Positions 1 to 6,124 of a stretch of 10,557 nt of DNA are shown one piece after another (within the stretch, counting starts at the first letter, position 1; every line of letters starts with the position of its first letter). The stretch comes from Actinomycetes bacterium. GTDB lineage: Bacteria; Actinomycetota; Acidimicrobiia; Acidimicrobiales; RAAP-2. A model generated the notes under the pieces. That model had not been told where the DNA came from and did no database searches. It saw only the letters and a program-made list of their open reading frames with translations. The position numbers were made by a program, and so were the translations under genes. Location of the stretch: contig JAJYMD010000463.1 in assembly GCA_021787255.1 (NCBI GenBank), positions 1 to 10,557 on the forward strand. Reading direction: 5' to 3'.

Positions 1-1252
1 GCGTCATCACTGTGGGTGCGGTGTTCTGGAAGAAGCGGTCCAGGTCGTTGCACGTGGCCGGCGTCCCCTTGAACCTGCCGCACGCGAGGTGAGGTGCTCC
101 CTGGACGACGGGACCCCTGAAACCCCTCGCCTTCGCGAGCACGTTCGCCGGCGTGACCTTCTTGTGGGCCCTCAGCAGCTCGGTGTCGAGCTTCGCGACG
201 GTCACCACCTGGCCGAACGCGTCAGCGGCCCAGGCGTTGAACGCGACAGGACCCTTGCCGTACAGGCTGAACACCTTCTCCATGGCCGGGACGGCCGGTG
301 TCGGCGAGCCGGGCAGCGGGTTCGCGCTCAGGTAGTACCAGTCGTGCGGCAGCTTCCCGCCGTCGGCCTTCGCGACTGTGGGCGTGTCACAGGGCACGTT
401 CACGAGCACCCTCGTCTTCGTGGCGATGCCCAGCGACTTGAGCGTGAGGTAGGTGTCCGAGCATGCCGGGCCGCCGCTGCTGACGCTGATGAGCAGTGTG
501 GTGTGGCCCACGTGCGCGGCTTCGAACGGCGCGGAGAAGTTGGTCGCCGCCGATGTGAAGCCCACCTTGTAGATGGTGTGGATGCCGACGTACCTGAGCG
601 CGTCGTCGACCACGCCGGCCTGGTACACGTTGCCGGGGATGTTGGACGGGTAGACGAGCGAGACGCTCTTCACGTGCAGGTTCTTGGCGAAGGACGCCAT
701 CGGCGCCTCGACCTGGGTCGCTGTGTCGAACAGGATGAAGCCGTACGGGTCCTTCTCGTCGACCGTGCTGATCGACACGCCGAAGAAGATCGGTTTCTTC
801 GAGGGCACGAGCGCGGACTCGAGCACTGTGTTGCCGATGTCGATCGCACCCGCGACGACGGCGGAGATCGCGCTGTTGTCGGCGAACTCCTGCCCACAGG
901 TGGTCGCGCTGGACACCGTTGTCGGGATCGCGCAGTAGACGGCCTCGAGCGGGTGGCCATCGATCCCGCCCGCGTGCTGGTTGACGTAGCTCACCGCCAC
1001 CTTGGCCCCTGTCGTCCACACCGGCGCGATCGCGTTCGTCGATGGCTGCTGGTTGACGACGCCGATGGTGATCGGTGAGAGCTTCGGGTTCGCCTTCCCG
1101 TGACCACCGACGTACGCCGCGTAGTCGGTGACGGGCTTGAGCGCCGCCCCGGCGGGCCCTGCGCCCGCGGCCAGCACCCCGAGCATCCCGAGCACCAGCC
1201 CGAGTGCAGCCGCGGCGAGGGGTCTTACAGGCCCTGAAGAACGTTCGAGCAT
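1..1252 (-). CDS. Liv/HAAT-type ABC transporter substrate-binding protein, 3' end outside window (partial)
   Basis: This is an extracytoplasmic solute receptor that would hand ligand to the LivHM-LivG-LivF importer encoded just upstream. The frame is open from ATG 1252 to the window edge (417 codons, no stop seen), so the C-terminal end is missing; the family is usually about 400-450 aa, so little is lost. Residues 1-36 form a Sec signal: two arginines, a long Ala/Leu/Gly core and a PAGA-A cleavage site. There is no cysteine near the cleavage site, so no lipobox. The mature part begins with the type I periplasmic-binding fold (PITIGVV at about 60-66, then GGIDGHPLEAVYC at 95-107). C107 and C119 probably form the conserved N-lobe disulphide. 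Further Cys lie in the C-terminal lobe. A purine-rich RBS (GAAGAAAGAG, 1267-1258) sits 5 nt before the ATG. It is the last gene of the transporter set. The ligand is unknown; amino acids and aromatic acids are both known ligands in this family. Confidence 0.9.
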   Translation of the reverse strand, partial: MLERSSGPVRPLAAAALGLVLGMLGVLAAGAGPAGAALKPVTDYAAYVGGHGKANPKLSPITIGVVNQQPSTNAIAPVWTTGAKVAVSYVNQHAGGIDGHPLEAVYCAIPTTVSSATTCGQEFADNSAISAVVAGAIDIGNTVLESALVPSKKPIFFGVSISTVDEKDPYGFILFDTATQVEAPMASFAKNLHVKSVSLVYPSNIPGNVYQAGVVDDALRYVGIHTIYKVGFTSAATNFSAPFEAAHVGHTTLLISVSSGGPACSDTYLTLKSLGIATKTRVLVNVPCDTPTVAKADGGKLPHDWYYLSANPLPGSPTPAVPAMEKVFSLYGKGPVAFNAWAADAFGQVVTVAKLDTELLRAHKKVTPANVLAKARGFRGPVVQGAPHLACGRFKGTPATCNDLDRFFQNTAPTVMT

Positions 1253-1271
1253 GTCCACTCTTTCTTCTTGG

Positions 1272-1293
1272 CGTGTGTGCCGTGTGTGCCGTG
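1272..1293. repeat. Short 9-bp tandem repeat in the livF-binding protein spacer
   Basis: The unit CGTGTGTGC is repeated 2.4 times head to tail in the 70-bp non-coding spacer between the livF stop and the binding-protein start. The minus-strand transcript is strongly purine-rich on both sides of it. No convincing promoter or terminator hairpin was found in the spacer, so the binding protein may be read through from livF. The role of the repeat, if any, is unknown; slippage is the simplest origin. Confidence 0.6.
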
Positions 1294-1322
1294 GTTCTGC
1301 ATGCTGCTCTTCTCTTCGTCTC

Positions 1323-2060
1323 TCAGCGCGGTCGCGCCCCTCCTTCCGTCGTGGCAGCGTCACCGAGATAGCTCGCAACGAGCAGCTCGCGGTCCTCCCG
1401 GACCCGCGCAGCAGGCTCGTGGAGGACGACGTCGCCGTGGGAGAGCACGTAGCAGCGGTCGGCGATCTCGAGGGCCAGCGGTACGTGCTGCTCGACGAGG
1501 AGGACGCCGCAGCCGTGCTCGCTCGAGTACTCGCGGACGACGGGGAGCAGGCGCTCGACGAGCACCGGCGCAAGCCCGAGGCTCAGCTCGTCGAGGAGCA
1601 GGAGCCCAGGACGCCGCGCGAGGTTCCGTGCGACCGCGAGCATCTGTTGCTCACCTCCCGACAGCAGCCCTGCAGGCCGGTCACGCAGCTTGCGCAGTGC
1701 CGGGAAGTAGTCGTAGACGACCGTTGGGTCGATGGTCTCGCCTCGGTAGCCGAGCCGGAGGTGCTCGGCGACCGTCAGCCCGAAGAAGACTCCACGACCC
1801 TCTGGCACGTGGGCGATGCCCGCCCGGGCGCGCTGGGTCGGCGAAAGCCGCGCGAGGTCGCGGCCCTTGTAGCGGACCGTCCCTCGGGACGGCGTCACCA
1901 GTCCCGAGACGACCCGTAGCGTCGTCGTCTTCCCCGCCCCGTTCGGACCGAGCAGGGTCACGATCTCACCGGGGTGCACCTCGAGGTCGATCTCCCTGAT
2001 GACGTCAGCCTGGCCGTAGCCTGCCGAGACCTTCTCGAAGGAGAGCGCAGGCTCGCTCAC
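1323..2060 (-). CDS. livF: Branched-chain-type ABC transporter ATP-binding protein LivF
   Basis: A cytoplasmic ATPase subunit (245 aa, full length for LivF) that pairs with LivG to power import through the LivHM permease. Visible motifs: Walker A GPNGAGKT at 38-45; the LivF-typical VPEGRGVF at 85-92; ABC signature LSGGEQQ at 133-139; Walker B LLLLDE at 153-158 with E158 as catalytic base; the LivF hallmark SLGLAP at 160-165; switch histidine H192. The residue after the Walker B glutamate is Leu rather than the usual Pro (DELSLGLAP), a mild departure. The GTG start overlaps the livG TGA (GTGA), with GGAGG 10 nt upstream, which implies translational coupling. The C-terminal 15 or so residues are a low-complexity tail. 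Assignment to the LivF rather than LivG class rests on the VPEGR and SLGLAP motifs. Confidence 0.95.
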   Translation of the reverse strand: MSEPALSFEKVSAGYGQADVIREIDLEVHPGEIVTLLGPNGAGKTTTLRVVSGLVTPSRGTVRYKGRDLARLSPTQRARAGIAHVPEGRGVFFGLTVAEHLRLGYRGETIDPTVVYDYFPALRKLRDRPAGLLSGGEQQMLAVARNLARRPGLLLLDELSLGLAPVLVERLLPVVREYSSEHGCGVLLVEQHVPLALEIADRCYVLSHGDVVLHEPAARVREDRELLVASYLGDAATTEGGARPR

Positions 2061-2908
2061 CGGTCCCCGGCCTCCGGGGCGGTGAGCCGCGCCCCGTCGC
2101 GCTCCGGCGCGCGGCGCCCAGGCGACGCGACGGCGACGTCGGTGCCGCGCTCGATCTCCGCCGTGGCGCTGGTGCCGAGATAGGCGGTCAGCACGCGCGG
2201 GTCGTTGCGCACCTCCTCGGGCGTGCCCCTCGCGATGACCCGGCCGAAGTCGAGCACGTAGATCTCGTCACAGATGCCGAGCACGAGCCCCATGTCGTGG
2301 TCGATGAGCAGCATCGGCAGCCCGCCGTCGACGAGCCGGCGGAGACGCTGGCCGAAATCCTCGCTCTCGCGAGTGTCGAGGCCGGCGGCGGGCTCGTCGA
2401 GCAGGAGCAGGCTCGGCCGCTCGACGAGGGCGCGCGCGACGCCCACGAGCTTGCGACGTCCCTGGGGCAGGTCGCTCGGCATCTCCTCGGCGACGTCTTC
2501 GAGGTCGAGGAGGGCGAGCGCCTCCTCGGCCAGGCGTTCGGCCCGCGGCTGGCGCCCGAAGACGATCTCGGCGCAAGAGGAGCCCAACGACGGGCGTCGA
2601 GCGGCGACCGCGAGGTTCTCTCGAACGGACAGGTCGTCGAAGAGCTCGATCGTCTGCCAGGTCCGTGCGAGGCCGAGGCGCGCCCGGCGATGCGGAGGCA
2701 GGCTCGAGATGTCGCGACCTTCGAGGTGCACGGTGCCCGAAGCCTGGACGAAGCCGGTGATCGCGTCGACGAACGTCGTCTTTCCGGCGCCGTTGGGCCC
2801 GATCAATCCGACGAGCTTCCCTTCGCCGACCTCGAGCTCCACGTCGTCGAGCGCGAGCACCGCGCCGAAGGCCACCGAGACGCCCCTCGCCTGGAGCACC
2901 GGGGTCAT
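2057..2908 (-). CDS. livG: Branched-chain-type ABC transporter ATP-binding protein LivG
   Basis: The second ATPase of the importer (283 aa). Motifs: Walker A GPNGAGKT at 37-44; Q-loop Q85 in ARTWQ; a degenerate signature LPQGRRK at 147-153 where LSGGQ would be canonical (LivG proteins often carry LPxG here); Walker B LLLLDEP at 167-173; D-loop AGLD at 175-178; switch histidine H204. The family core ends at a YLG motif near residue 244, and the remaining roughly 38 residues are a low-complexity Ala/Arg/Glu tail not normally present in LivG (E. coli LivG is about 255 aa). The ATG start overlaps the permease stop as ATGA, and an ideal RBS GGAGGTGA lies 4 nt upstream, so it is tightly coupled to livHM. 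It probably supplies the site with the weaker signature in an asymmetric LivF/LivG pair. Confidence 0.95.
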   Translation of the reverse strand: MTPVLQARGVSVAFGAVLALDDVELEVGEGKLVGLIGPNGAGKTTFVDAITGFVQASGTVHLEGRDISSLPPHRRARLGLARTWQTIELFDDLSVRENLAVAARRPSLGSSCAEIVFGRQPRAERLAEEALALLDLEDVAEEMPSDLPQGRRKLVGVARALVERPSLLLLDEPAAGLDTRESEDFGQRLRRLVDGGLPMLLIDHDMGLVLGICDEIYVLDFGRVIARGTPEEVRNDPRVLTAYLGTSATAEIERGTDVAVASPGRRAPERDGARLTAPEAGDR

Positions 2909-4941
2909 GGCGTCACCTCCACGGGCTGCAGGCTCTTCCCCGGCCGCCCGGCGCCGCCGCTCTGTGCCTCGCGACCCGTCAGCGCGTCCTGGCTCGGGCT
3001 CTTCGTGCCACGCGGCCAGCGGTGGCGACGCTTGCCGTAGAAGAGGAAGGTGGCCCCACCTTCGGGCCGACTGATGAGCGAGAAGACGACGAGGAAGCCG
3101 ACCGCGAGGTTCAGCCAGTTGCCTTGCAGGCCGAACCAGTCCAAGAGCGCGTAGGCGAACAGACCCCCGATGTAGATGATGCCGCCGAAGATCCCGCCCG
3201 GGACGCTCGTGATCCCGGTGATGTACACGAAGGCGACGAGCCCCACGGCGATGAGCGTGCTGAAGCTCGAAGCGGTGATGGAGCCGTAGCTGTAGGAGAG
3301 GAGCACCCCCGAGACGCCGGCGATGGACGCCGCGATCGCGAAGCCGGTCAGCTTCACGTTGCGCACGTTCACACCGGTCGCAGCCGCCGCCCGTTCGTTC
3401 GCCCGGACCGCGAGCATCTGCTGGCCGAGCCCGGACCGCCGCAGGTTGGCGACGAGCAGCGCCACCACGACGAGCACGATCAGGCAGAACCAGCCGAACA
3501 GCGGGCTGGGCTCACCCCCGCCGAGGCCGTGGAACGAGGCGTTCGTGCCGAAGCTGAAGCCGAACAGCGACGGAGCTGGCACGGGCGCACCCGTCACGGA
3601 CGCGCCCCAGCTCCCGTTGCTGAACCAGAATGTCTCGAGCGCGACCGTCGCGGCCAGGGTGACGACGGCGAGCTGCACCCCTCGCACCCGGAGCGCAGGG
3701 AACCCGAAGCCGACCCCGAGGAGCGTCGCTCCGAGGACGCCGAGGATCGCCGCCCAGGGGAAGCCGATCCCGAAATTGGTGAACAGGTGGGACACCATGA
3801 AGCCGGCCACGCCGGCAAGGCCGAGCTGCACGAGGGAGAGCTGCCCCAGGTACCCGGTGACGACGACGAGCGACAGCAACGAGATCGCGAAGATGCACGA
3901 GGTGATCAGCCCTTCTCTGAAGCCGAACGGCAGCGCCCACATGGCGACCGCGGCGAGCGGCACGAAGATGGCGGCCGTGCGCAGCGGCGCCACCGGGCGC
4001 GGGGCGCGAGGCAGCCGTGGCTCGACGATGTCGCCGCGCGGAGGGATCTTCCCGGCACGGAAGAACGTGGCGGCGACGAGCACGAGGAGGACGAGCAGTT
4101 CGTCGACGCCGGGCAAGGGGCCGCCGTTGCTCGTCGGGAACCAGCTCTGGGTCGACAGGTACAAGAGCACCGACTCGGCCATGCCGATGACGACACCCGC
4201 GACGATGGTCGTCGTGAAGCCGGTGAGCCGTCCGAACATCGCCGCGGCGAGCCCGGGGACGATCGTGAGGACGAGCGTGGAGGGGTCCACCTCGGCGATC
4301 GAGGCTGCCAGCATGCCCACGAGCCCCATCACGAGCGCCATGAGCACGGTGTTGCCCAACGAGTAGCGGTTCGGCGAGAGACCGAACAGCGTCGCGAACG
4401 CCTCGTTCTCCGCCGCCGCCCGCGTCCCGAGGCCGAAGCGCGTCCAGCGGTAGGCGGCGGCGACGAGCAGCGTGACCACGACCACGATCCCTGCCATCCA
4501 CAGGTCGTAGTCCGGGACGATCACCCCGGAGATCGTCACGTTGCCGGCTGGGAGGATGGAGGGCTGCGGCTTCGCTGTCTGCCCGAAGGCGAGCACGATG
4601 GCCGCCTGCGCCGAGAGGAGGATACCCAGGGTGGCGACGAGCTTGGCGAGCGGCGCCTGGCGCCGAAGGGGCCGGACCACGCCGAGCTCGAAGACGATCC
4701 CGACCGCGGCGCTGAAGAGCAGCGTGAGCGTGATGGCCCAGCCCATCGGGAACGTCACCCCGAGATCGCCGGTCGCGAGCGCCCAGTAGCAGTAGCCGGC
4801 CAGCATCGCGATCGCGCCGGCGGCGAGGTTGATGACGCCCGAGCCACGGTAGCTCAGCACGACGCCGAGCCCGACCCCGGCGATCAGGGCGCCGGAGCCG
4901 AGCCCGATGACCGCGTAGGCGAAGATCTGTGAGGCCAACAC
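2905..4941 (-). CDS. Fused LivH-LivM branched-chain-type ABC permease
   Basis: A single 678-aa polypeptide carrying both membrane subunits of a Liv-type importer, normally two genes of about 300 and 320-420 aa. LivH half (about 1-295): GLGVVLSYRGSGVINLAAGA at 24-43 is the family's N-terminal signature, and the cytoplasmic coupling segment runs about 164-195 (RFGLGTRAAAENEAFATLFG). A Pro/Arg-rich linker at about 297-320 (KIPPRGDIVEPRLPRAPRP) joins the halves. LivM half (about 321-625): GYLGQLSLVQLGLAGVAGF at 363-381 is the LivM signature, with its coupling segment at 499-527 (NLRRSGLGQQMLAVRANERA onward). The last 50 residues are a hydrophilic basic tail. The start is taken as GTG 4941 because GGAG lies 9 nt upstream and hydrophobic LivH sequence starts at once. 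A longer reading to a TTG at 5049 adds 36 unmembrane-like residues, and that TTG is itself the -35 box of a candidate promoter. Confidence 0.93.
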   Translation of the reverse strand: MLASQIFAYAVIGLGSGALIAGVGLGVVLSYRGSGVINLAAGAIAMLAGYCYWALATGDLGVTFPMGWAITLTLLFSAAVGIVFELGVVRPLRRQAPLAKLVATLGILLSAQAAIVLAFGQTAKPQPSILPAGNVTISGVIVPDYDLWMAGIVVVVTLLVAAAYRWTRFGLGTRAAAENEAFATLFGLSPNRYSLGNTVLMALVMGLVGMLAASIAEVDPSTLVLTIVPGLAAAMFGRLTGFTTTIVAGVVIGMAESVLLYLSTQSWFPTSNGGPLPGVDELLVLLVLVAATFFRAGKIPPRGDIVEPRLPRAPRPVAPLRTAAIFVPLAAVAMWALPFGFREGLITSCIFAISLLSLVVVTGYLGQLSLVQLGLAGVAGFMVSHLFTNFGIGFPWAAILGVLGATLLGVGFGFPALRVRGVQLAVVTLAATVALETFWFSNGSWGASVTGAPVPAPSLFGFSFGTNASFHGLGGGEPSPLFGWFCLIVLVVVALLVANLRRSGLGQQMLAVRANERAAAATGVNVRNVKLTGFAIAASIAGVSGVLLSYSYGSITASSFSTLIAVGLVAFVYITGITSVPGGIFGGIIYIGGLFAYALLDWFGLQGNWLNLAVGFLVVFSLISRPEGGATFLFYGKRRHRWPRGTKSPSQDALTGREAQSGGAGRPGKSLQPVEVTP

Positions 4942-4945
4942 GTGC

Positions 4946-5119
4946 TCAGGCTCCGAGGGTGGGGCGCGGGTGACCCGGGGACGACTCGAAGCGCGCGGGC
5001 ACCCCGCAGCTCTCGAGCGATCGTTCCAGACGTGGCTCGCGGCTGTCAAGGAGCTGCAGCATCTCCGAGGACTCGCGTCGGGCGGCGGTGCCAGAAGCCG
5101 GGCGACGTCGGACGGTCAT
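4946..5119 (-). CDS. Possible 57-aa small ORF immediately upstream of livHM (doubtful)
   Basis: An ATG at 5119 with AGAGGTG 6 nt upstream opens a 57-codon frame that stops (TGA, 4948-4946) 4 nt before the livHM GTG. That spacing would allow translational coupling, as for an upstream leader cistron. The product is hydrophilic and Arg/Ser-rich (begins MTVRRRPASGTAARRESSEM) with no domain I recognise, no membrane segment and no cysteine pair. Against it, a good candidate promoter (5020-5049) lies inside this frame, and GC-rich DNA produces such frames by chance. It may be a genuine small protein, a leader ORF or nothing. Confidence 0.22.
   Translation of the reverse strand: MTVRRRPASGTAARRESSEMLQLLDSREPRLERSLESCGVPARFESSPGHPRPTLGA
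5020..5049 (-). promoter_or_regulatory. Candidate sigma70-type promoter for livHM-livG-livF-binding protein
   Basis: The minus strand carries a perfect TTGACA (5049-5044), an 18-bp spacer and AACGAT (5025-5020; three of six -10 positions match). Transcription would start near 5013, giving a leader of about 72 nt before the livHM GTG at 4941. It would allow transporter expression separately from gntR. The -10 is weak, so this is a prediction only. Confidence 0.4.
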
Positions 5120-5165
5120 GAGCGGCACCTCTTGGTTCGTCGTCCCGCTGGGCATCCCCGGGCGA

Positions 5166-5179
5166 AGCTCGACCGAGCT
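5166..5179. repeat. 14-bp palindrome at the gntR stop codon
   Basis: AGCTCG-AC-CGAGCT has perfect 6-bp arms around a 2-bp centre and overlaps the gntR TGA. The 2-bp loop is too tight for a good hairpin without opening pairs, and no U-run follows, so terminator function is doubtful. It could be a protein-binding site or chance in GC-rich DNA. Confidence 0.3.
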
Positions 5180-5949
5180 CAACCGAAATTGCCGACGGAG
5201 CGTGCGTCGCGACCGGCCGCGGAGTGCAAGGCGCTCGTCACCCCGCTCAGGTGCGCGATCATCGCAGCCGCCGCGCGCTCGGGGTCCCGGCCGACGATCG
5301 CGTCGACGACGGCGGTGTGCTCGGCCAGGGACTGCTGGGGTCGTCCGGGGACGAAGATGGTCCTGTACTGGAACCGCACGAGCTGGGCCCTGAGCTCGCT
5401 CAGCAGTCGTCGGGCCGTGCCATGGCGGGAAGCATCGACGATGCACGCGTGCAAGCGCCGATTCGCGTCGGAGTAGGCCAGCAGGTCGCCGGCCTCGAGC
5501 AACGGCCCCATCTCGGCGTGGACGGCCCGGATCGCAGCCAGGTCCTCGTCGGTCGCGACGCTGGCTGCTTGCCGGGCCGCGAGCCCCTCGAGAACGGTTC
5601 GAACCTGGGTGATCTCGACAGCCTCCTTCTCGTCGATGACGCGGACGTGCGCGCCTCGGTAGGGCTCGCGGACCACGAGTCCTTCGTGCTCCAGACGCAG
5701 CAGCACCGACCGCACGGTGCCGCGGCTCGCGTGCAGACGGGCGCACAGGTCGGCTTCCACGAGCCGCTGCTGGGGCAGGAGGTCGCCGGCCACGATCTCC
5801 GCTCGGAGCTGGGCGTGGACGGCCTCGGCATGCTGAGCCTGCGTGGAGCGGGCGACGCGGCGCCCGGGCGCCGCGGCCACTCGTCGGGCGGTGCGAGGTG
5901 CAGGTGCACGGCTCCGTGCGCGGGAGCCCCCCGGCTGTCGCGCGATCAC
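5179..5949 (-). CDS. GntR-family transcriptional regulator, FadR/FCD subfamily
   Basis: A cytoplasmic one-component regulator of 256 aa. After an Arg/Ala-rich N-terminal stretch (about 1-36), a winged helix-turn-helix spans about 40-105, with recognition region LHASRGTVRSVLLRLEHEGL at 72-91 and the wing near RGAHVRVI (98-105). The C-terminal all-helical FCD ligand domain spans about 110-240, and the residues expected to bind its metal are N163 and H167 (NRRLH), H211 (AEHTAVVDAI) and H233 (IAHLSGV). FCD regulators usually sense small carboxylates such as sugar acids, amino acids, aromatic or dicarboxylic acids, which fits the transporter and hydrolases on either side. The start is GTG 5949, because a promoter upstream would initiate on it; GTG 5880 (residue 24) is an alternative that would remove most of the basic tail. 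It is transcribed toward the Liv genes and divergently from the amidohydrolase-MFS pair, so control of both sides is likely but not shown. Confidence 0.93.
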   Translation of the reverse strand: MIARQPGGSRARSRAPAPRTARRVAAAPGRRVARSTQAQHAEAVHAQLRAEIVAGDLLPQQRLVEADLCARLHASRGTVRSVLLRLEHEGLVVREPYRGAHVRVIDEKEAVEITQVRTVLEGLAARQAASVATDEDLAAIRAVHAEMGPLLEAGDLLAYSDANRRLHACIVDASRHGTARRLLSELRAQLVRFQYRTIFVPGRPQQSLAEHTAVVDAIVGRDPERAAAAMIAHLSGVTSALHSAAGRDARSVGNFG

Positions 5950-5956
5950 CGGCCGG

Positions 5957-5986
5957 AAGCTACATGAGTGTCTACGGAATTGTCAA
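5957..5986 (-). promoter_or_regulatory. Candidate gntR promoter, apparently leaderless
   Basis: The minus strand reads TTGACA (5986-5981), an 18-bp spacer and TAGCTT (5962-5957), which matches the actinobacterial TANNNT -10 pattern. Seven bases separate the -10 from the gntR GTG at 5949, placing the predicted transcript start on or next to the start codon. No Shine-Dalgarno sequence precedes that GTG, consistent with a leaderless mRNA, which is common in actinobacteria. Confidence 0.55.
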
Positions 5987-6005
5987 CAATCCGTTCGAAC
6001 AATCC
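5979..6005. promoter_or_regulatory. Candidate GntR operator: ATTGT-N2-ACAAT palindrome plus extra half-site
   Basis: ATTGTCAACAAT (5979-5990) is a perfect inverted repeat with 5-bp arms around CA. The right arm lies in AACAATCC (5985-5992), which recurs exactly at 5998-6005, giving a third half-site 13 bp away; the 8-bp palindrome GTTCGAAC (5993-6000) lies between. This is by far the most AT-rich spot in the divergent region. The TTGT...ACAA form resembles operators known for several FCD-type GntR proteins. It overlaps the -35 box of the gntR promoter, so binding would repress gntR and could also control the divergent amidohydrolase gene. No strong plus-strand promoter could be assigned here; AACAAT at 5985-5990 or 5998-6003 are weak -10 candidates. 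Confidence 0.6.
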
Positions 6006-6124
6006 ATCTCGAGGATCCAGCGGCCCCCTGGCGGCCGGAGAGCCCACGAGCATGTGGCAAGGTGAGGGCGGAGACGGCCCGCATGCGACGCCGAAGCGGT
6101 CGCCTCCGCAGGAAAGGGGCTGGC

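Noticed and set aside
89..1078. A 329-codon plus-strand open frame over the binding-protein gene
   Set aside because: The product is Arg/His/Asp/Val-rich with no recognisable motif. The minus frame reads a complete signal peptide and type I binding fold throughout the same stretch.
3022..4932. A 636-codon open frame on the plus strand opposite the LivHM permease
   Set aside because: Its product is almost all Glu, Arg, Asp, His and Gly with no hydrophobic core or domain, as expected from antisense reading of a membrane protein gene in very GC-rich DNA. The minus frame has clear Liv permease motifs and RBS.
4942..5049. N-terminal extension of the LivHM frame back to TTG 5049
   Set aside because: The extra 36 residues are polar and unlike any LivH N-terminus, the TTG lacks an RBS and coincides with a candidate -35 box, while GTG 4941 has GGAG at good spacing and begins directly with the hydrophobic helix.
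6083..6124. ATG 6083 as the amidohydrolase start
   Set aside because: It adds 14 mostly Arg/Gly residues, while GTG 6125 has a stronger, better placed RBS and begins at the usual family N-terminus. Not fully excluded.
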